Assembly: GCF_036248275.1 (NCBI RefSeq) | Contig: NZ_CP109181.1 | Location: forward strand, 1,550,001 to 1,614,000 | Origin: Streptomyces sp. NBC_01716 | GTDB lineage: Bacteria > Actinomycetota > Actinomycetes > Streptomycetales > Streptomycetaceae | Length of the DNA: 64,000 nucleotides | Reading direction: 5' to 3' | In this document: piece after piece, positions 25,302 through 33,327 of the stretch | Layout of the letters: each line of letters starts with the position of its first letter | Position numbering within the stretch: position 1 is the stretch's first letter | Notes under the pieces: generated by a model | What the model was told of the DNA's origin: nothing | What the model saw: only the letters and a program-made list of their open reading frames with translations | Database searches by the model: none | Made by a program: the position numbers and the translations under genes

Positions 25302-26630
25302 TCAGCGTGACGTCGACAACAGACGGAGCCGCCGCTCGTAGTCGTCGGCTGTGGCGACATCGGCCCCGACGGCGCAGTACTCGACCGCCCCGGACTGGGC
25401 GGTGTGGTCGCAGGTGAGAATGACGCCCTCGCCACACTCGGGGTCGAACGCCAAGCCAGCCCGCTCCAGCGCCTGCGCGGCGCTCGAGAACGAGTCCACC
25501 TTCAGATCGTTGTTGCTGATGAGGTAGCGGCGTCGCAGGTAGTCGTCGCCGAAGAGCATCCGGCCGATCCGGTGGAGATGGGTGGAGCCGCCGAGGCGAC
25601 CGTTGAACTCGTTGAGGACGACGACTTCGCCTTCGCCGGTCGCCAGTCCGTCGATATTGATGAGCCCGCGATAGCCCATCGCGTGCACGACGTCGGCGAG
25701 TTCGAGCGCGTACCGCGAGAACTCGGCGACGCACTCCTCGGAAATCGAGCTCGGCGGTATCAGGAGTCCGTCGAAAACGGGCGTCATCCGCATCTCCGCG
25801 GTGTGGCGCATGACCGCGGCCTCGCCGTCCAAGCTCACCTCGCACCCCAACGAGATCGCGTCCTCCAGGTAGTGCTCGATGACGACGGGGTCGCGACCGT
25901 TCGAGCTGAAGCGCGGCCACTGCTCGCCCAATCGCTCCTCGACGGAGTGGCGGTCCGCGACGACGGTGAGCACGGCGGCTCCCAGCTGAGCGGTGTCCGC
26001 CGACGGCGTGAGGATCTCGTTGCCGTGACCGCCTTGGTGCGCATCCTGTTTGACGATCACGGACCGCCCCGCCTCGATGAACGAGGCGACGAAGTCGGTG
26101 GCGTCGCTCACCGATCGGGTCACCAGTCCGTCGGCGATGGGGACGCCGGCTCCCCCGCAGAGTGCCCGAAACACCGCCTTCCGGTTGAGCAGCTCGACAC
26201 CGCCGGCCTCGCAGAACCCGACATTCCCATCGTGCGACCCGATTCCGACATCGCGTGCGAGCGACGCGACTGTCTGGTCGTAGCAGTAGGGGACGATGCG
26301 ATCGAGTCCTCGGACAGCGCCCATCGCTCGCAACTCGTCGGTAAACCGGCCCCCTCGGAGTCGGTCCGCCGTCAGCACGTCTTCGCCGAACCCGCCCGGC
26401 GGCGGAATGACGACGTCTGCCGATGTGACGGACACACCTCGCAACCGCGAGGCATAGCCGAGGAACTCGTCGCTGATGGGTTGTGGGCTGACGAGGAGGT
26501 CGTCGGGGCCCATCAACCAGACCAACCGACAGGACAGGTTGCCACCGATCCGACGCTCTTGGGGGTCGAACTGACCGAGGTCGCCGACAAGTGTCTCGTT
26601 GAACGAGTTCCCGACGTAGAGGGTTGTCAT
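25302..26630 (-). CDS. PreATP-grasp/ATP-grasp peptide ligase (PGM1-like)
   Basis: The start is ATG at 26630, nine bases after GAGG; GTG at 26636 would overlap the upstream stop by four bases. In this 442-residue protein the N-terminal domain has the preATP-grasp pattern: YVGNSFNETLVGDLGQFDP, RIGGNLSCRLVWLMGPDDLL, SVTSADVVIPPPGG and VLTADRLRGGRF. The ATP-grasp domain follows: LLNRKAVFRALCGGAGVPIA, SVIVKQDAHQGGHGNEIL with ATP-binding Lys and glycine loop, and VVVLNEFNGRLGGSTHLHRI with the Mg-binding Glu-x-Asn. The family includes PGM1, which ligates a nonproteinogenic N-terminal acid to a peptide in pheganomycin synthesis. Here it probably forms the key amide bond. Confidence 0.8.
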   Translation of the reverse strand: MTTLYVGNSFNETLVGDLGQFDPQERRIGGNLSCRLVWLMGPDDLLVSPQPISDEFLGYASRLRGVSVTSADVVIPPPGGFGEDVLTADRLRGGRFTDELRAMGAVRGLDRIVPYCYDQTVASLARDVGIGSHDGNVGFCEAGGVELLNRKAVFRALCGGAGVPIADGLVTRSVSDATDFVASFIEAGRSVIVKQDAHQGGHGNEILTPSADTAQLGAAVLTVVADRHSVEERLGEQWPRFSSNGRDPVVIEHYLEDAISLGCEVSLDGEAAVMRHTAEMRMTPVFDGLLIPPSSISEECVAEFSRYALELADVVHAMGYRGLINIDGLATGEGEVVVLNEFNGRLGGSTHLHRIGRMLFGDDYLRRRYLISNNDLKVDSFSSAAQALERAGLAFDPECGEGVILTCDHTAQSGAVEYCAVGADVATADDYERRLRLLSTSR

Positions 26631-26632
26631 CG

Positions 26633-27898
26633 TCACCGTCCTCGGACGCGCTCTGTTGCGAACGATTGGGTCACCGCTCGGGTGAAGCGTGCGATCAGCA
26701 TCTCGACCTCTCGGTCACGGATCGTCAGTGGTGGGCACACCATCACCGACTGCGTACGCGCGTCGACGCCTGAGGGGTACACCAGGAGTCCGTTCCGCAG
26801 CGCGGCCTCGACGATTCGGCGATTCAGCGGCGCGGTCGCGAACTCGACCGGGTTCTGCTCGATCCCCACGCCGAGGAGCAGACCCCGTCCACGTGGCGGC
26901 CGGAGGAAGGGAACCGACTCCGCGATCAGTTCCAGCTCTCCCCGAAGGTAGGTGCCCACCTCCCGCGCTCGCGCGACGAGCCGGTGGTCGCTCGTGTAGG
27001 TGAGTACGGCGAGCGCCGCCGCAGAGGCCAGCGGGTTGCCGCTCATTGTGTGCCCCATCGACACCTCCGCCGCCGAGGCACCGGCCAGCACACGTTCCCC
27101 CACGATGCAGGCGCCGATCGGAAGGTAGCCGCCGCTGAGGCCCTTCCCGGTGACCATCAGGTCGGGCCTGATCCCGGACTCCGTGACACCGAACCATTCG
27201 CCGGTCCGCCCGAATCCGGTCATGACCTCATCCGCGATCAGCAGCGCGCCGACGCTGTCACAGAATTCACGGAGCCCCTGGAGCGTCCGGGCATCCGTCT
27301 CCGCCGCTCCGCCGGCCGCCCCTCCGACCGGCTCGAGGACGACGGCGGCTATTCGCGCGGGATCCACCCGTTCGAGGACGAGCAACCAGTCCTCCAGCGA
27401 AGGGAGGATCTTGGCGTCGCGCGAGGACGACACCTGCTCCAGCTTCGCCACCCCGCCGAGCAGAGCCTCGAGGTTGCGGCGCCGAGGCGGATGTCCGGAC
27501 ACCGCGAGCGCGCCGGCGGTCATTCCGTGATAGCTCGGCCGCTGCGAGACGATGATGTCCCGCCCGGTACCGGCGTTGTGGTGCATGACGAGCCGGAGTG
27601 CGGTCTCCATCGCCTCTGAGCCGGAATTGGTGTAGACGACTTCCCGGTACCCGGGGCCCGCGATCGCCAGGACCATCGCGGTCAGGTCCTCGACGGGCTG
27701 ATTGCGGAACTGGCTGCGGTGGGCGAACGTCACGAGCTGTGACTGCGCCGAGATCGCCTCAAGCACGTCGGGCACGCCGTGGCCGATGTTCACGCAGATC
27801 GTGCCCGAGCACCCATCGACGTACTCCCAGCCGTCGGTGTCGACGATCATGACACCATTCGCCCGAGCCACCATCGGGAGTGTGGATGCTCCCGTCAT
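26633..27898 (-). CDS. Class III PLP aminotransferase
   Basis: The 421-residue product has every expected landmark: VDGCSGTICVNIGHGVPDV near the start, the phosphate-binding TNSGSEAMETALR, YHGMTAGALAVSG, LIADEVMTGFGRTGEWFG with the PLP-ring Asp, and the Schiff-base Lys in VTGKGLSGGYLPIGA. It is most like omega-amino-acid or diaminobutyrate/adenosylmethionine-8-amino-7-oxononanoate transaminases. Its ATG shares one base with the stop of the acyl-CoA dehydrogenase gene, so the two are coupled. It probably installs an amino group on a keto- or aldehyde-bearing chain made by the KAS III-containing part of the operon. Confidence 0.9.
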   Translation of the reverse strand: MTGASTLPMVARANGVMIVDTDGWEYVDGCSGTICVNIGHGVPDVLEAISAQSQLVTFAHRSQFRNQPVEDLTAMVLAIAGPGYREVVYTNSGSEAMETALRLVMHHNAGTGRDIIVSQRPSYHGMTAGALAVSGHPPRRRNLEALLGGVAKLEQVSSSRDAKILPSLEDWLLVLERVDPARIAAVVLEPVGGAAGGAAETDARTLQGLREFCDSVGALLIADEVMTGFGRTGEWFGVTESGIRPDLMVTGKGLSGGYLPIGACIVGERVLAGASAAEVSMGHTMSGNPLASAAALAVLTYTSDHRLVARAREVGTYLRGELELIAESVPFLRPPRGRGLLLGVGIEQNPVEFATAPLNRRIVEAALRNGLLVYPSGVDARTQSVMVCPPLTIRDREVEMLIARFTRAVTQSFATERVRGR

Positions 27899-29091
27899 TA
27901 CGCCCCCGACCCCCTCGGACCTCGGTCGAACTCGCGGGACCGGTACGCGCGCCGCACGTGGTTGAAGATGTTCTTCTTCTGCATCTCGTCCGTCCCGGCG
28001 GCGATCTTGAAGGCCACCGAGTCGCGCAGGTTGCGTTCCACCGCACTGCCGACTTCATAGCCCGAGTGGCCGAATGCCTGGACCAGGTCGAGACCCGAGC
28101 CGACGAGACCTGTCGAGGCCAGCAGCTTGGTCACCGAGGCACTGAGGCTGTATCCGTCGTGCCGACCGTCCAGCAGGTCGAATGACCGATAGGCCAGCGC
28201 GCGGGACCCTTCGATGGCCATGGCGAGCGACACGACCTTTTCCTGCATGTACTGATGCTCGCTCAGCGGTACGCCGAACGCGTGCCTCGTCTCGAGCTGC
28301 CGGATCAGCGGCGCGATCTGTGCCTCCAGGGAGCTCCCGACGATGATCCCGAACAGAATTCTGTCGTACGCCAACGTTTCGTAGAGGCACGTCAGACCCT
28401 CGCCGACGCCGCCGATCACCGCGTCGGCATCGACGCGCACGTTGCGGAACGTGATCGGCCCGGTGGGACTCGTCCGGAGTCCCAGGAGATCCTCGCCGGT
28501 TCCGATCTCGACCCCTTCGACGCTGGTGCGCGTCACGAACAAACTGAGTTCGAAGGCCCCGGGCTCGGTATCGGTGCGAGCCGCGAGCATGACGACGTCC
28601 GCAACGGGCGCGTTCGTGATGTGCGCCTTGCCGCCGTTCAGGATGAAGCCGCCGTCGGCTGCGGGGACCGCCCGGGTTGAGAGCCCTCGGACGTCGGACC
28701 CGCCGGACTCCTCGGTGGACCCCGTGGACGCGATGTCTCCAGATGTCAGACCCGGCAGCCATTTGTCCTGCTGCTCCGCGGTACCGGCAGTCACCAGCAG
28801 CCGGATCAGGCCGCTCTGCGACGCGACGGACATGAGGAAGCCGAGATCATGCGCACCGAGCGACAGACCTTCCATCGCTGCCAGCCAGTCCCAGCCGTCC
28901 TCTGCGAGGCCCCCGATGCCCGCCGGCACCTGCAGCCGCCAGAAGTCGGTGGCCGCCAACTCCTTCCAGATCTCCCGATCAAAGGATCCGTCTCGATCGC
29001 GGGCCTCCGTCCCGACCGCCACCAGATCGGTGGCGACCTCATGGAACCGCTCTCGGATCTCCAACTGACGCTTGCTCCAGGTTATGTTCAC
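27898..29091 (-). CDS. Acyl-CoA dehydrogenase-family flavoprotein
   Basis: GTG start at 29091 overlaps the KAS III stop by 4 bases. The 397 residues cover the full ACAD fold: N-terminal helices (TWSKRQLEIRERFHEVATDL), the middle beta domain with GDIASTGSTEESGGSDVRGL and LNGGKAHITNA, and the C-terminal helices. The classical catalytic Glu position reads AAGTDEMQ, as in the isovaleryl/long-chain group whose base sits in helix G. There the usual Glu-Arg pair reads Asp-Arg (LAYDRILFG). It would desaturate, or otherwise oxidise with FAD, an acyl thioester. The Glu-to-Asp change makes standard dehydrogenase chemistry uncertain. Confidence 0.85.
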   Translation of the reverse strand: MNITWSKRQLEIRERFHEVATDLVAVGTEARDRDGSFDREIWKELAATDFWRLQVPAGIGGLAEDGWDWLAAMEGLSLGAHDLGFLMSVASQSGLIRLLVTAGTAEQQDKWLPGLTSGDIASTGSTEESGGSDVRGLSTRAVPAADGGFILNGGKAHITNAPVADVVMLAARTDTEPGAFELSLFVTRTSVEGVEIGTGEDLLGLRTSPTGPITFRNVRVDADAVIGGVGEGLTCLYETLAYDRILFGIIVGSSLEAQIAPLIRQLETRHAFGVPLSEHQYMQEKVVSLAMAIEGSRALAYRSFDLLDGRHDGYSLSASVTKLLASTGLVGSGLDLVQAFGHSGYEVGSAVERNLRDSVAFKIAAGTDEMQKKNIFNHVRRAYRSREFDRGPRGSGA

Positions 29092-30143
29092 AGCTCCTCC
29101 ACCCTGGCACCCGGGTTCGACCATCTGATCAGGGTGCCTCCCCACGACATTCCGGCGCCGAAGGCTGCGAGCAGTACCAAAGACCCCTGTCGCAGCCGGC
29201 CGTCCTGAACCGCTGCGTCGATTCCGAGTGGCACCGACGCTCCGACGGTGTTGCCGAACACCTCGCCGGTACTCACATTCCGGTCCCCGGCGAAGCCCGC
29301 TTCCTCGGCGCATCGCGCCACGAGTTTGGGATTCGCCTGGTGACAGATCAAGTAGTCGACGTCCGCCACGGTGACGTCCGCCATCCGCGTCACTGTGTTC
29401 ACCAACTTCGGCAGTTCCTCGAGCATCAACTCAGCGATGTCCCGGCCGCGCATCTTGAAGAGATGGGCGGCGCTCTCGGGGGCCCGACCCGGCAGCGGAG
29501 GCGAGAAGCCGCCCACGGCGAAATCGCCCAGCGCGCCGTTCGTCGCGAGCTTCGTCGCCATGAACCCGCCCTCCTCGACCGGGCCGAGCACCACTGCTCC
29601 GGCCCCGTCTCCGAAGAGCGGCCAGGTCTGACGATCGAGCGGATCTGTCATCCGCGACCAGAGGTCACTTCCGATGACCAGAACGAACGGCCGCTCGACA
29701 TCCACCCCGACCAGTGGCCGTGCGACCTCCAGCGCGAAGACGAACCCCGCACACGCAGCGTTGAGGTCGAACGCGAAGGCGTGCGTCGCGCCGAGGCGGT
29801 CCTGGACCCGGGCGGCGACCGCCGGCACCGGCGGGTCGGATGAGACCGTGGCCACGATGATGGTCCGGACTTCGTCGGGGCTGACACCGGCGGCGCGGAG
29901 GGCCTCCCGTCCCGCGCCGACGGCCAGGTCGGTGAGCGATGTCTCGGCGGGGGCACGACGCCGTTCACGGACCCCCGTCGCACGCTCCGTCCATCCGGGC
30001 CTGGCATCGAGCGCCCGATCCATCTCGTCGCAGGTCACGACGGTGCTCGGCAGGCACGAGCCAGTGCCAATGATCCCCGTCGACGAGCCCGCCACGGCAT
30101 GGCCTCCGCGACCCTCCGACCGGCTCTTCGCCCCGTCGTTCAT
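29088..30143 (-). CDS. Beta-ketoacyl-ACP synthase III-like enzyme
   Basis: The ATG at 30143 (MNDGAKSRSEGRGGH) follows GGAGGTGGAGG. The 351-residue product shows the FabH/KAS III catalytic triad: Cys in FDLNAACAGFVFAL, His in YLICHQANPKLVAR, Asn in VFGNTVGASVPLG. It also has PLFGDGAGAVVLGP. It lies inside a coupled operon rather than beside acpP/fabF, so it is a pathway enzyme. It either condenses an acyl-CoA with malonyl-ACP or, like several KAS III homologues in secondary metabolism, transfers an acyl group to an amine or alcohol. Confidence 0.9.
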   Translation of the reverse strand: MNDGAKSRSEGRGGHAVAGSSTGIIGTGSCLPSTVVTCDEMDRALDARPGWTERATGVRERRRAPAETSLTDLAVGAGREALRAAGVSPDEVRTIIVATVSSDPPVPAVAARVQDRLGATHAFAFDLNAACAGFVFALEVARPLVGVDVERPFVLVIGSDLWSRMTDPLDRQTWPLFGDGAGAVVLGPVEEGGFMATKLATNGALGDFAVGGFSPPLPGRAPESAAHLFKMRGRDIAELMLEELPKLVNTVTRMADVTVADVDYLICHQANPKLVARCAEEAGFAGDRNVSTGEVFGNTVGASVPLGIDAAVQDGRLRQGSLVLLAAFGAGMSWGGTLIRWSNPGARVEEL

Positions 30144-31075
30144 CACCTCCACCTCCGTGCCGACTGCGCACTGAAGCTGCCCTGAGCGTTGGCCTGCGTC
30201 TCCGCGAACTCCACGAGCTGAACGTTGGGGACTCGTGCCATCTCCGGGGTCCATGCGGCCCAGCCCGGCACCGGGTTCACCTCGATCACCGTCAGGCCGG
30301 ACCCGCTCATGATGATGTCGACGCCGGCCATGGTCAGGTCCGTCGCCTTCACTGCTTGCAAGGCCAGGTACGCGAGTTCGTCCGACGGCTCGATGAAGGC
30401 GGAGCTCACCGGATCGTCGGCAAGGTCACCGGAAAAGGGCTTCCAGTCGTCGCCGGCGGTGTCGAACCGCGAGCAAGTGGAGACCTTCGACCCGATGACG
30501 AGCACTCGGAAGTCGCCCTCGTGCGCCAGGTAGGGCTGGCAGAGGAGCGTGCCGTGCCGTTCGAGGAGTGTTTCGGTGAGCTCCAGCGCCGAGGTGGTCG
30601 GGCCTTCGAGGAGGCGCTCGACGTCGAGCCCTCGGTAGCCCAGAGCCGGCTTGACCACCACCTGGCCCCACAGGTCGAGCGCGTCGCGCACGTCGGCGGC
30701 GCCATGGCACTCCTTGGTCGGAGGGACGGGAATGCCGTGCAGCGTGAGCTGTTGAAGCATGGCTCGCTTGCTCGCTGCCCTGATGTGCACCTGCAGCGGA
30801 TCGAGGACGGTCACGCCTGGTTCGCCGTTGAGCAACAGAAGCTGTTGGATCTTCTCCGTCCAGGGCGGCGTGCTGAGATCGCACCGGCAGAGGATGACGT
30901 CGAACTCCGACAACGGGGTCCCTTGGATGGTCGCTACCGCACCCGCGGGACCGGGATCACAGCGTACGTCGTCGAGCTCGAACACCATCGCGCTGTGCCC
31001 GCGTTCCCTGGCGACGTCCGCTATCCCAAGCGCTTCGGGCTCCGCTTGCTCCCAAGCGAGTATCCCGAGTTTCAC
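30143..31075 (-). CDS. RimK-like ATP-grasp carboxylate-amine ligase
   Basis: I favour GTG at 31075 (VKLGILAWEQAEPE), the usual RimK-type opening, with GGTGGG ahead; an in-frame ATG at 31129 would add 18 residues. In this 310-residue protein the ATP-grasp core shows AASKRAMLQQLTLHGIPVPP, the ATP lysine in QVVVKPALGYRGLDVERLL, FRVLVIGSKV, and the metal-binding Asp/Glu-x-Asn in GVDIIMS and VIEVNPVPGW. RimK-like enzymes attach amino acids to carboxylates. It is the first gene of the operon and lies just downstream of the StrR-type palindrome. With the preATP-grasp ligase it gives the cluster two peptide-bond-forming enzymes and no NRPS. Confidence 0.82.
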   Translation of the reverse strand: MKLGILAWEQAEPEALGIADVARERGHSAMVFELDDVRCDPGPAGAVATIQGTPLSEFDVILCRCDLSTPPWTEKIQQLLLLNGEPGVTVLDPLQVHIRAASKRAMLQQLTLHGIPVPPTKECHGAADVRDALDLWGQVVVKPALGYRGLDVERLLEGPTTSALELTETLLERHGTLLCQPYLAHEGDFRVLVIGSKVSTCSRFDTAGDDWKPFSGDLADDPVSSAFIEPSDELAYLALQAVKATDLTMAGVDIIMSGSGLTVIEVNPVPGWAAWTPEMARVPNVQLVEFAETQANAQGSFSAQSARRWR

Positions 31076-31309
31076 GGCGCCCACCAGACCGTGGGCACGT
31101 TGGTGACAGTGGTCATCAATGTTCTCCATTCGCAGATGGCTTACGCCGATCGCAGAACCGTCTGACGGTTGTAATCAATGTCTGTCGCACTCGACACCCG
31201 GTGTGTTGCCGACGTCAAGGCGCGCACAGGTGCCCGACCACCATGCCCAACCAGCAGTCGAGAAGAGAGGGTTAATATCCGCCTGCAGTGTTCATTCTCA
31301 ACACCCGCA

Positions 31310-31315
31310 TATATA
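31310..31315 (-). promoter_or_regulatory. Probable -10 region of the ligase/KAS III operon
   Basis: TATATA on the minus strand, in an unusually A/T-rich stretch for this DNA, 41 bases downstream of the StrR-type palindrome. The 31076-31468 interval contains no credible gene. It holds only this promoter, the operator and a leader of up to about 230 bases. Confidence 0.45.
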
Positions 31316-31355
31316 AAACGGTCGACGATGACGGAGGTCCAGCTCCGGATCTCGT

Positions 31356-31388
31356 CTGTGCAACTGAGTGTTCTCTTCAGTTGCACAG
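31356..31388. promoter_or_regulatory. StrR-type operator: perfect 12-base inverted repeat
   Basis: Arms CTGTGCAACTGA (31356-31367) and TCAGTTGCACAG (31377-31388), spacer nine bases. Read as GTGCAACTG-N11-CAGTTGCAC, it has exactly the architecture of the StrR/NovG consensus GTTCRACTG-N11-CRGTYGAAC, with two substitutions per arm. An extra half-site CAGTTGTAC follows at 31391-31399. It lies between folE and the ligase operon, where a StrR-like activator would bind to drive the minus-strand operon. Confidence 0.7.
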
Positions 31389-31468
31389 CCCAGTTGTACA
31401 GATCGGCCAGGAATTGGGAGCTCTCGAATTCAATCGCCGCCGGAATCCGGCCGCGCCGGCTTGAATGT

Positions 31469-32041
31469 TCAGACGCTCCGGGCTGCGTGCTCGGCGAGAA
31501 TCGCTTGAAGATCGGCATGCCCCGGCACCCACTCGCCGACAGCCGCCTGCGTCGTCGTCAGCGCGCCGTGTTCCAGGACGCCCCGAGTGCTGATGCAGCC
31601 GTGCCCCGCCGTGATGATGCACGCGGCGCCGACCGGGTCGAGCTTCTGGCGTATCGCTTCCACAACTTGGTAGCCGATTTGCTCTTGGACCTGCAGTCGC
31701 CGCGCATAGCCGTGGAGCACGCGGGCGAGCTTGGACAAGCCGACGATGGGTGCTCCCGATCGCGGGCGATACGCGACTGTCGCAGTGCCGGTGATCGGCA
31801 GCAGATGGTGCGCGCAGGTGGAAGTCAGGCGGATCCCACTGAGCAGGACGAGGCCGGGATCCGACGGCCCGGTGAACGTCGCGTCCAGGTGCATGACCGG
31901 ATCGATGTCGTATCCGGCGAGACACTCGGCCCATGCTTCGGCGACGCGTCGGGGCGTATCGTACGTATGCGAATCGCGCTCCACACCAAGCGCGAGCAGG
32001 AGGTCGGAAATACTCGACGCGACCTTGTCAATGTCAATCAT
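31469..32041 (-). CDS. folE: GTP cyclohydrolase I
   Basis: 190 residues, the normal length for the core enzyme. The zinc ligands Cys and His are in STCAHHLLPITG, and the second Cys in GAACIITAGHGCISTRGVLE. Other conserved pieces are VGLSKLARVLHGYARRLQVQ and the GHGC-T-RG segment. It converts GTP to 7,8-dihydroneopterin triphosphate, the first step of both folate and 7-deazapurine synthesis. It starts immediately after the queE stop, so it is the third gene of queD-queE-folE. As an accessory copy within a cluster it parallels the extra GCH I of toyocamycin-type clusters. Confidence 0.93.
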   Translation of the reverse strand: MIDIDKVASSISDLLLALGVERDSHTYDTPRRVAEAWAECLAGYDIDPVMHLDATFTGPSDPGLVLLSGIRLTSTCAHHLLPITGTATVAYRPRSGAPIVGLSKLARVLHGYARRLQVQEQIGYQVVEAIRQKLDPVGAACIITAGHGCISTRGVLEHGALTTTQAAVGEWVPGHADLQAILAEHAARSV

Positions 32042-32794
32042 TCAGTGACCTCTACAATCCTGCCAGGCGAGAACATGCAGCCGGTGGGTAGCGTTGATGC
32101 CAGCATGCGCAGCCGCCTCCGCGATAGCGTGCCAGCGGCCGTTCAGCTCTTGTGCGGTCGTCCCCTCCGGCATCACCCAGACTTGGCTGAGGGGCCAACC
32201 GGTTGTGCGAGCGATTCCGACGGCGTCCGAGACGTCGTCGATCGAAGCGCACACCACCTTCAGGTGTGCGTTGCCGGATTCCGCGACCTCGACCCACGCG
32301 GTGCGCAGTGCCGGATCGATGTTGCCGCGATGAGCACCCGCATTTGCGAGTTTCGGTGACACCACGAATCTCTGGACGAAGCCTCGAGTGGTCGCGTTCG
32401 GTGCGATCGTTCCGTTGGTCTCGACATGGAGCGTGCAGCCGCGTGCCCTCAGCCCGGTGCACAGTGCGCGCCACGCGGGTCGATTCTGGTGCAGCAGCGG
32501 CTCTCCACCGGTGACGACGACAAGCGACGATGAGGGAATCCGGGCGAGAACCTCCTCCACCGGTGTCATCGGGATCTCGCGCCGCAAGTCGAAGCGCTGC
32601 GCGTCCCATGTGTACGCCGAGTCGCACCAGGAACACGAAAGATTGCAGCCGCCGAGCCGGACGAACCATGCGTTCCGGCCGGCATACGGGCCTTCGCCTT
32701 GGATGGTCGGTCCGAACACCTCGGAGACCGGCAGTGCCGGCATGCTGCCGTCGCCGAGCTCAAGCAGATCCTGGTCAGCCTCGTCTGTCTTCAC
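32042..32794 (-). CDS. queE: 7-carboxy-7-deazaguanine synthase (radical SAM)
   Basis: The 250-residue product has the QueE opening VSEVFGPTIQGEGPYAGRNA and the shortened barrel typical of the family. The 4Fe-4S motif is CxxxCxxC in GGCNLSCSWCDSAYTWD. It continues with VVVTGGEPLLHQ, HVETNGTIAP and FVVSPKLANAG. It ring-contracts 6-carboxytetrahydropterin to 7-carboxy-7-deazaguanine with SAM and Mg. Its ATG overlaps the queD stop by four bases. With QueD and FolE it gives everything needed to go from GTP to the carboxylate; QueC, which would make the nitrile preQ0, is not in the window. Confidence 0.93.
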   Translation of the reverse strand: MKTDEADQDLLELGDGSMPALPVSEVFGPTIQGEGPYAGRNAWFVRLGGCNLSCSWCDSAYTWDAQRFDLRREIPMTPVEEVLARIPSSSLVVVTGGEPLLHQNRPAWRALCTGLRARGCTLHVETNGTIAPNATTRGFVQRFVVSPKLANAGAHRGNIDPALRTAWVEVAESGNAHLKVVCASIDDVSDAVGIARTTGWPLSQVWVMPEGTTAQELNGRWHAIAEAAAHAGINATHRLHVLAWQDCRGH

Positions 32795-33327
32795 CTCGAG
32801 ACCTCTGCGGCATTGACATGGGTTTCACGCACCACGACCCGGGACACGCGCACACCCGGCCACCCTCGCGATCGGATGCATCCGGCTGTGACCCGGGTGA
32901 GAAGCTCGGCGACGTTCTCAACCGTCGGCCAGTTGAGACCGAACGAGGGATCCGAATCGCCGAACACGAACACCTTGGAGTCCGCCGCCTTCAACGCGGG
33001 CACCAGCTCGTCCTCGCGGCCCAGCATGGTCCCGTGATCGAGATTGCTGTCGATCCACTCCCGCAGGTAGCTCTTCAAGTCATGGAACTCCACGACTATG
33101 CCGTCGGGTGCGGCTTCGCCCGCGACGGTTGCCTCCACCCACCAGGAGTGACCGTGGAGATTCTGGCATTTTCCGCCGAGCTGCGGCAGTCGATGCGCGG
33201 TTTCGAAGTTGTGCCTAACGGTGACAGCGGTAGTCGCTGAGGCCTGCCGGATTTCGCTGCGGCCGATCTCTTGCTCGTCCTCGCACCATGTCGCGCCGCG
33301 CGCGAGTTCATCGGTTCTTCCAGCCAT
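32791..33327 (-). CDS. queD: 6-carboxytetrahydropterin synthase
   Basis: The ATG at 33327 (MAGRTDELARGATW) follows GGAGGAG. The 178-residue product has a roughly 30-residue N-terminal tail and then the PTPS/QueD fold: TVRHNFETAHRLPQLGGKCQ with the first zinc His and the catalytic Cys, NLHGHSWWVEATV with the H-x-H zinc pair, VVEFHDLKSYLREWIDSNLDHG, and PTVENVAELLTRV with the substrate-binding Glu. It converts dihydroneopterin triphosphate to 6-carboxytetrahydropterin. The frame stays open upstream to 33555 (MNCPAQARVVYRV) with similar codon use, so a longer protein with an extra N-terminal domain is possible. Confidence 0.88.
   Translation of the reverse strand: MAGRTDELARGATWCEDEQEIGRSEIRQASATTAVTVRHNFETAHRLPQLGGKCQNLHGHSWWVEATVAGEAAPDGIVVEFHDLKSYLREWIDSNLDHGTMLGREDELVPALKAADSKVFVFGDSDPSFGLNWPTVENVAELLTRVTAGCIRSRGWPGVRVSRVVVRETHVNAAEVSR

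Noticed and set aside
31141..31518. Minus-strand ORF of 125 codons between folE and the RimK-like gene
   Set aside because: It overlaps the 3' end of folE and the palindromic operator, has no ribosome-binding site and has no protein-like pattern. It is intergenic.
31469..33327. Toyocamycin/sangivamycin-type cluster
   Set aside because: FolE, QueE and QueD match, but no QueC, nitrile hydratase, phosphoribosyltransferase, GMP-reductase-like or adenylosuccinate-synthase-like gene is seen.
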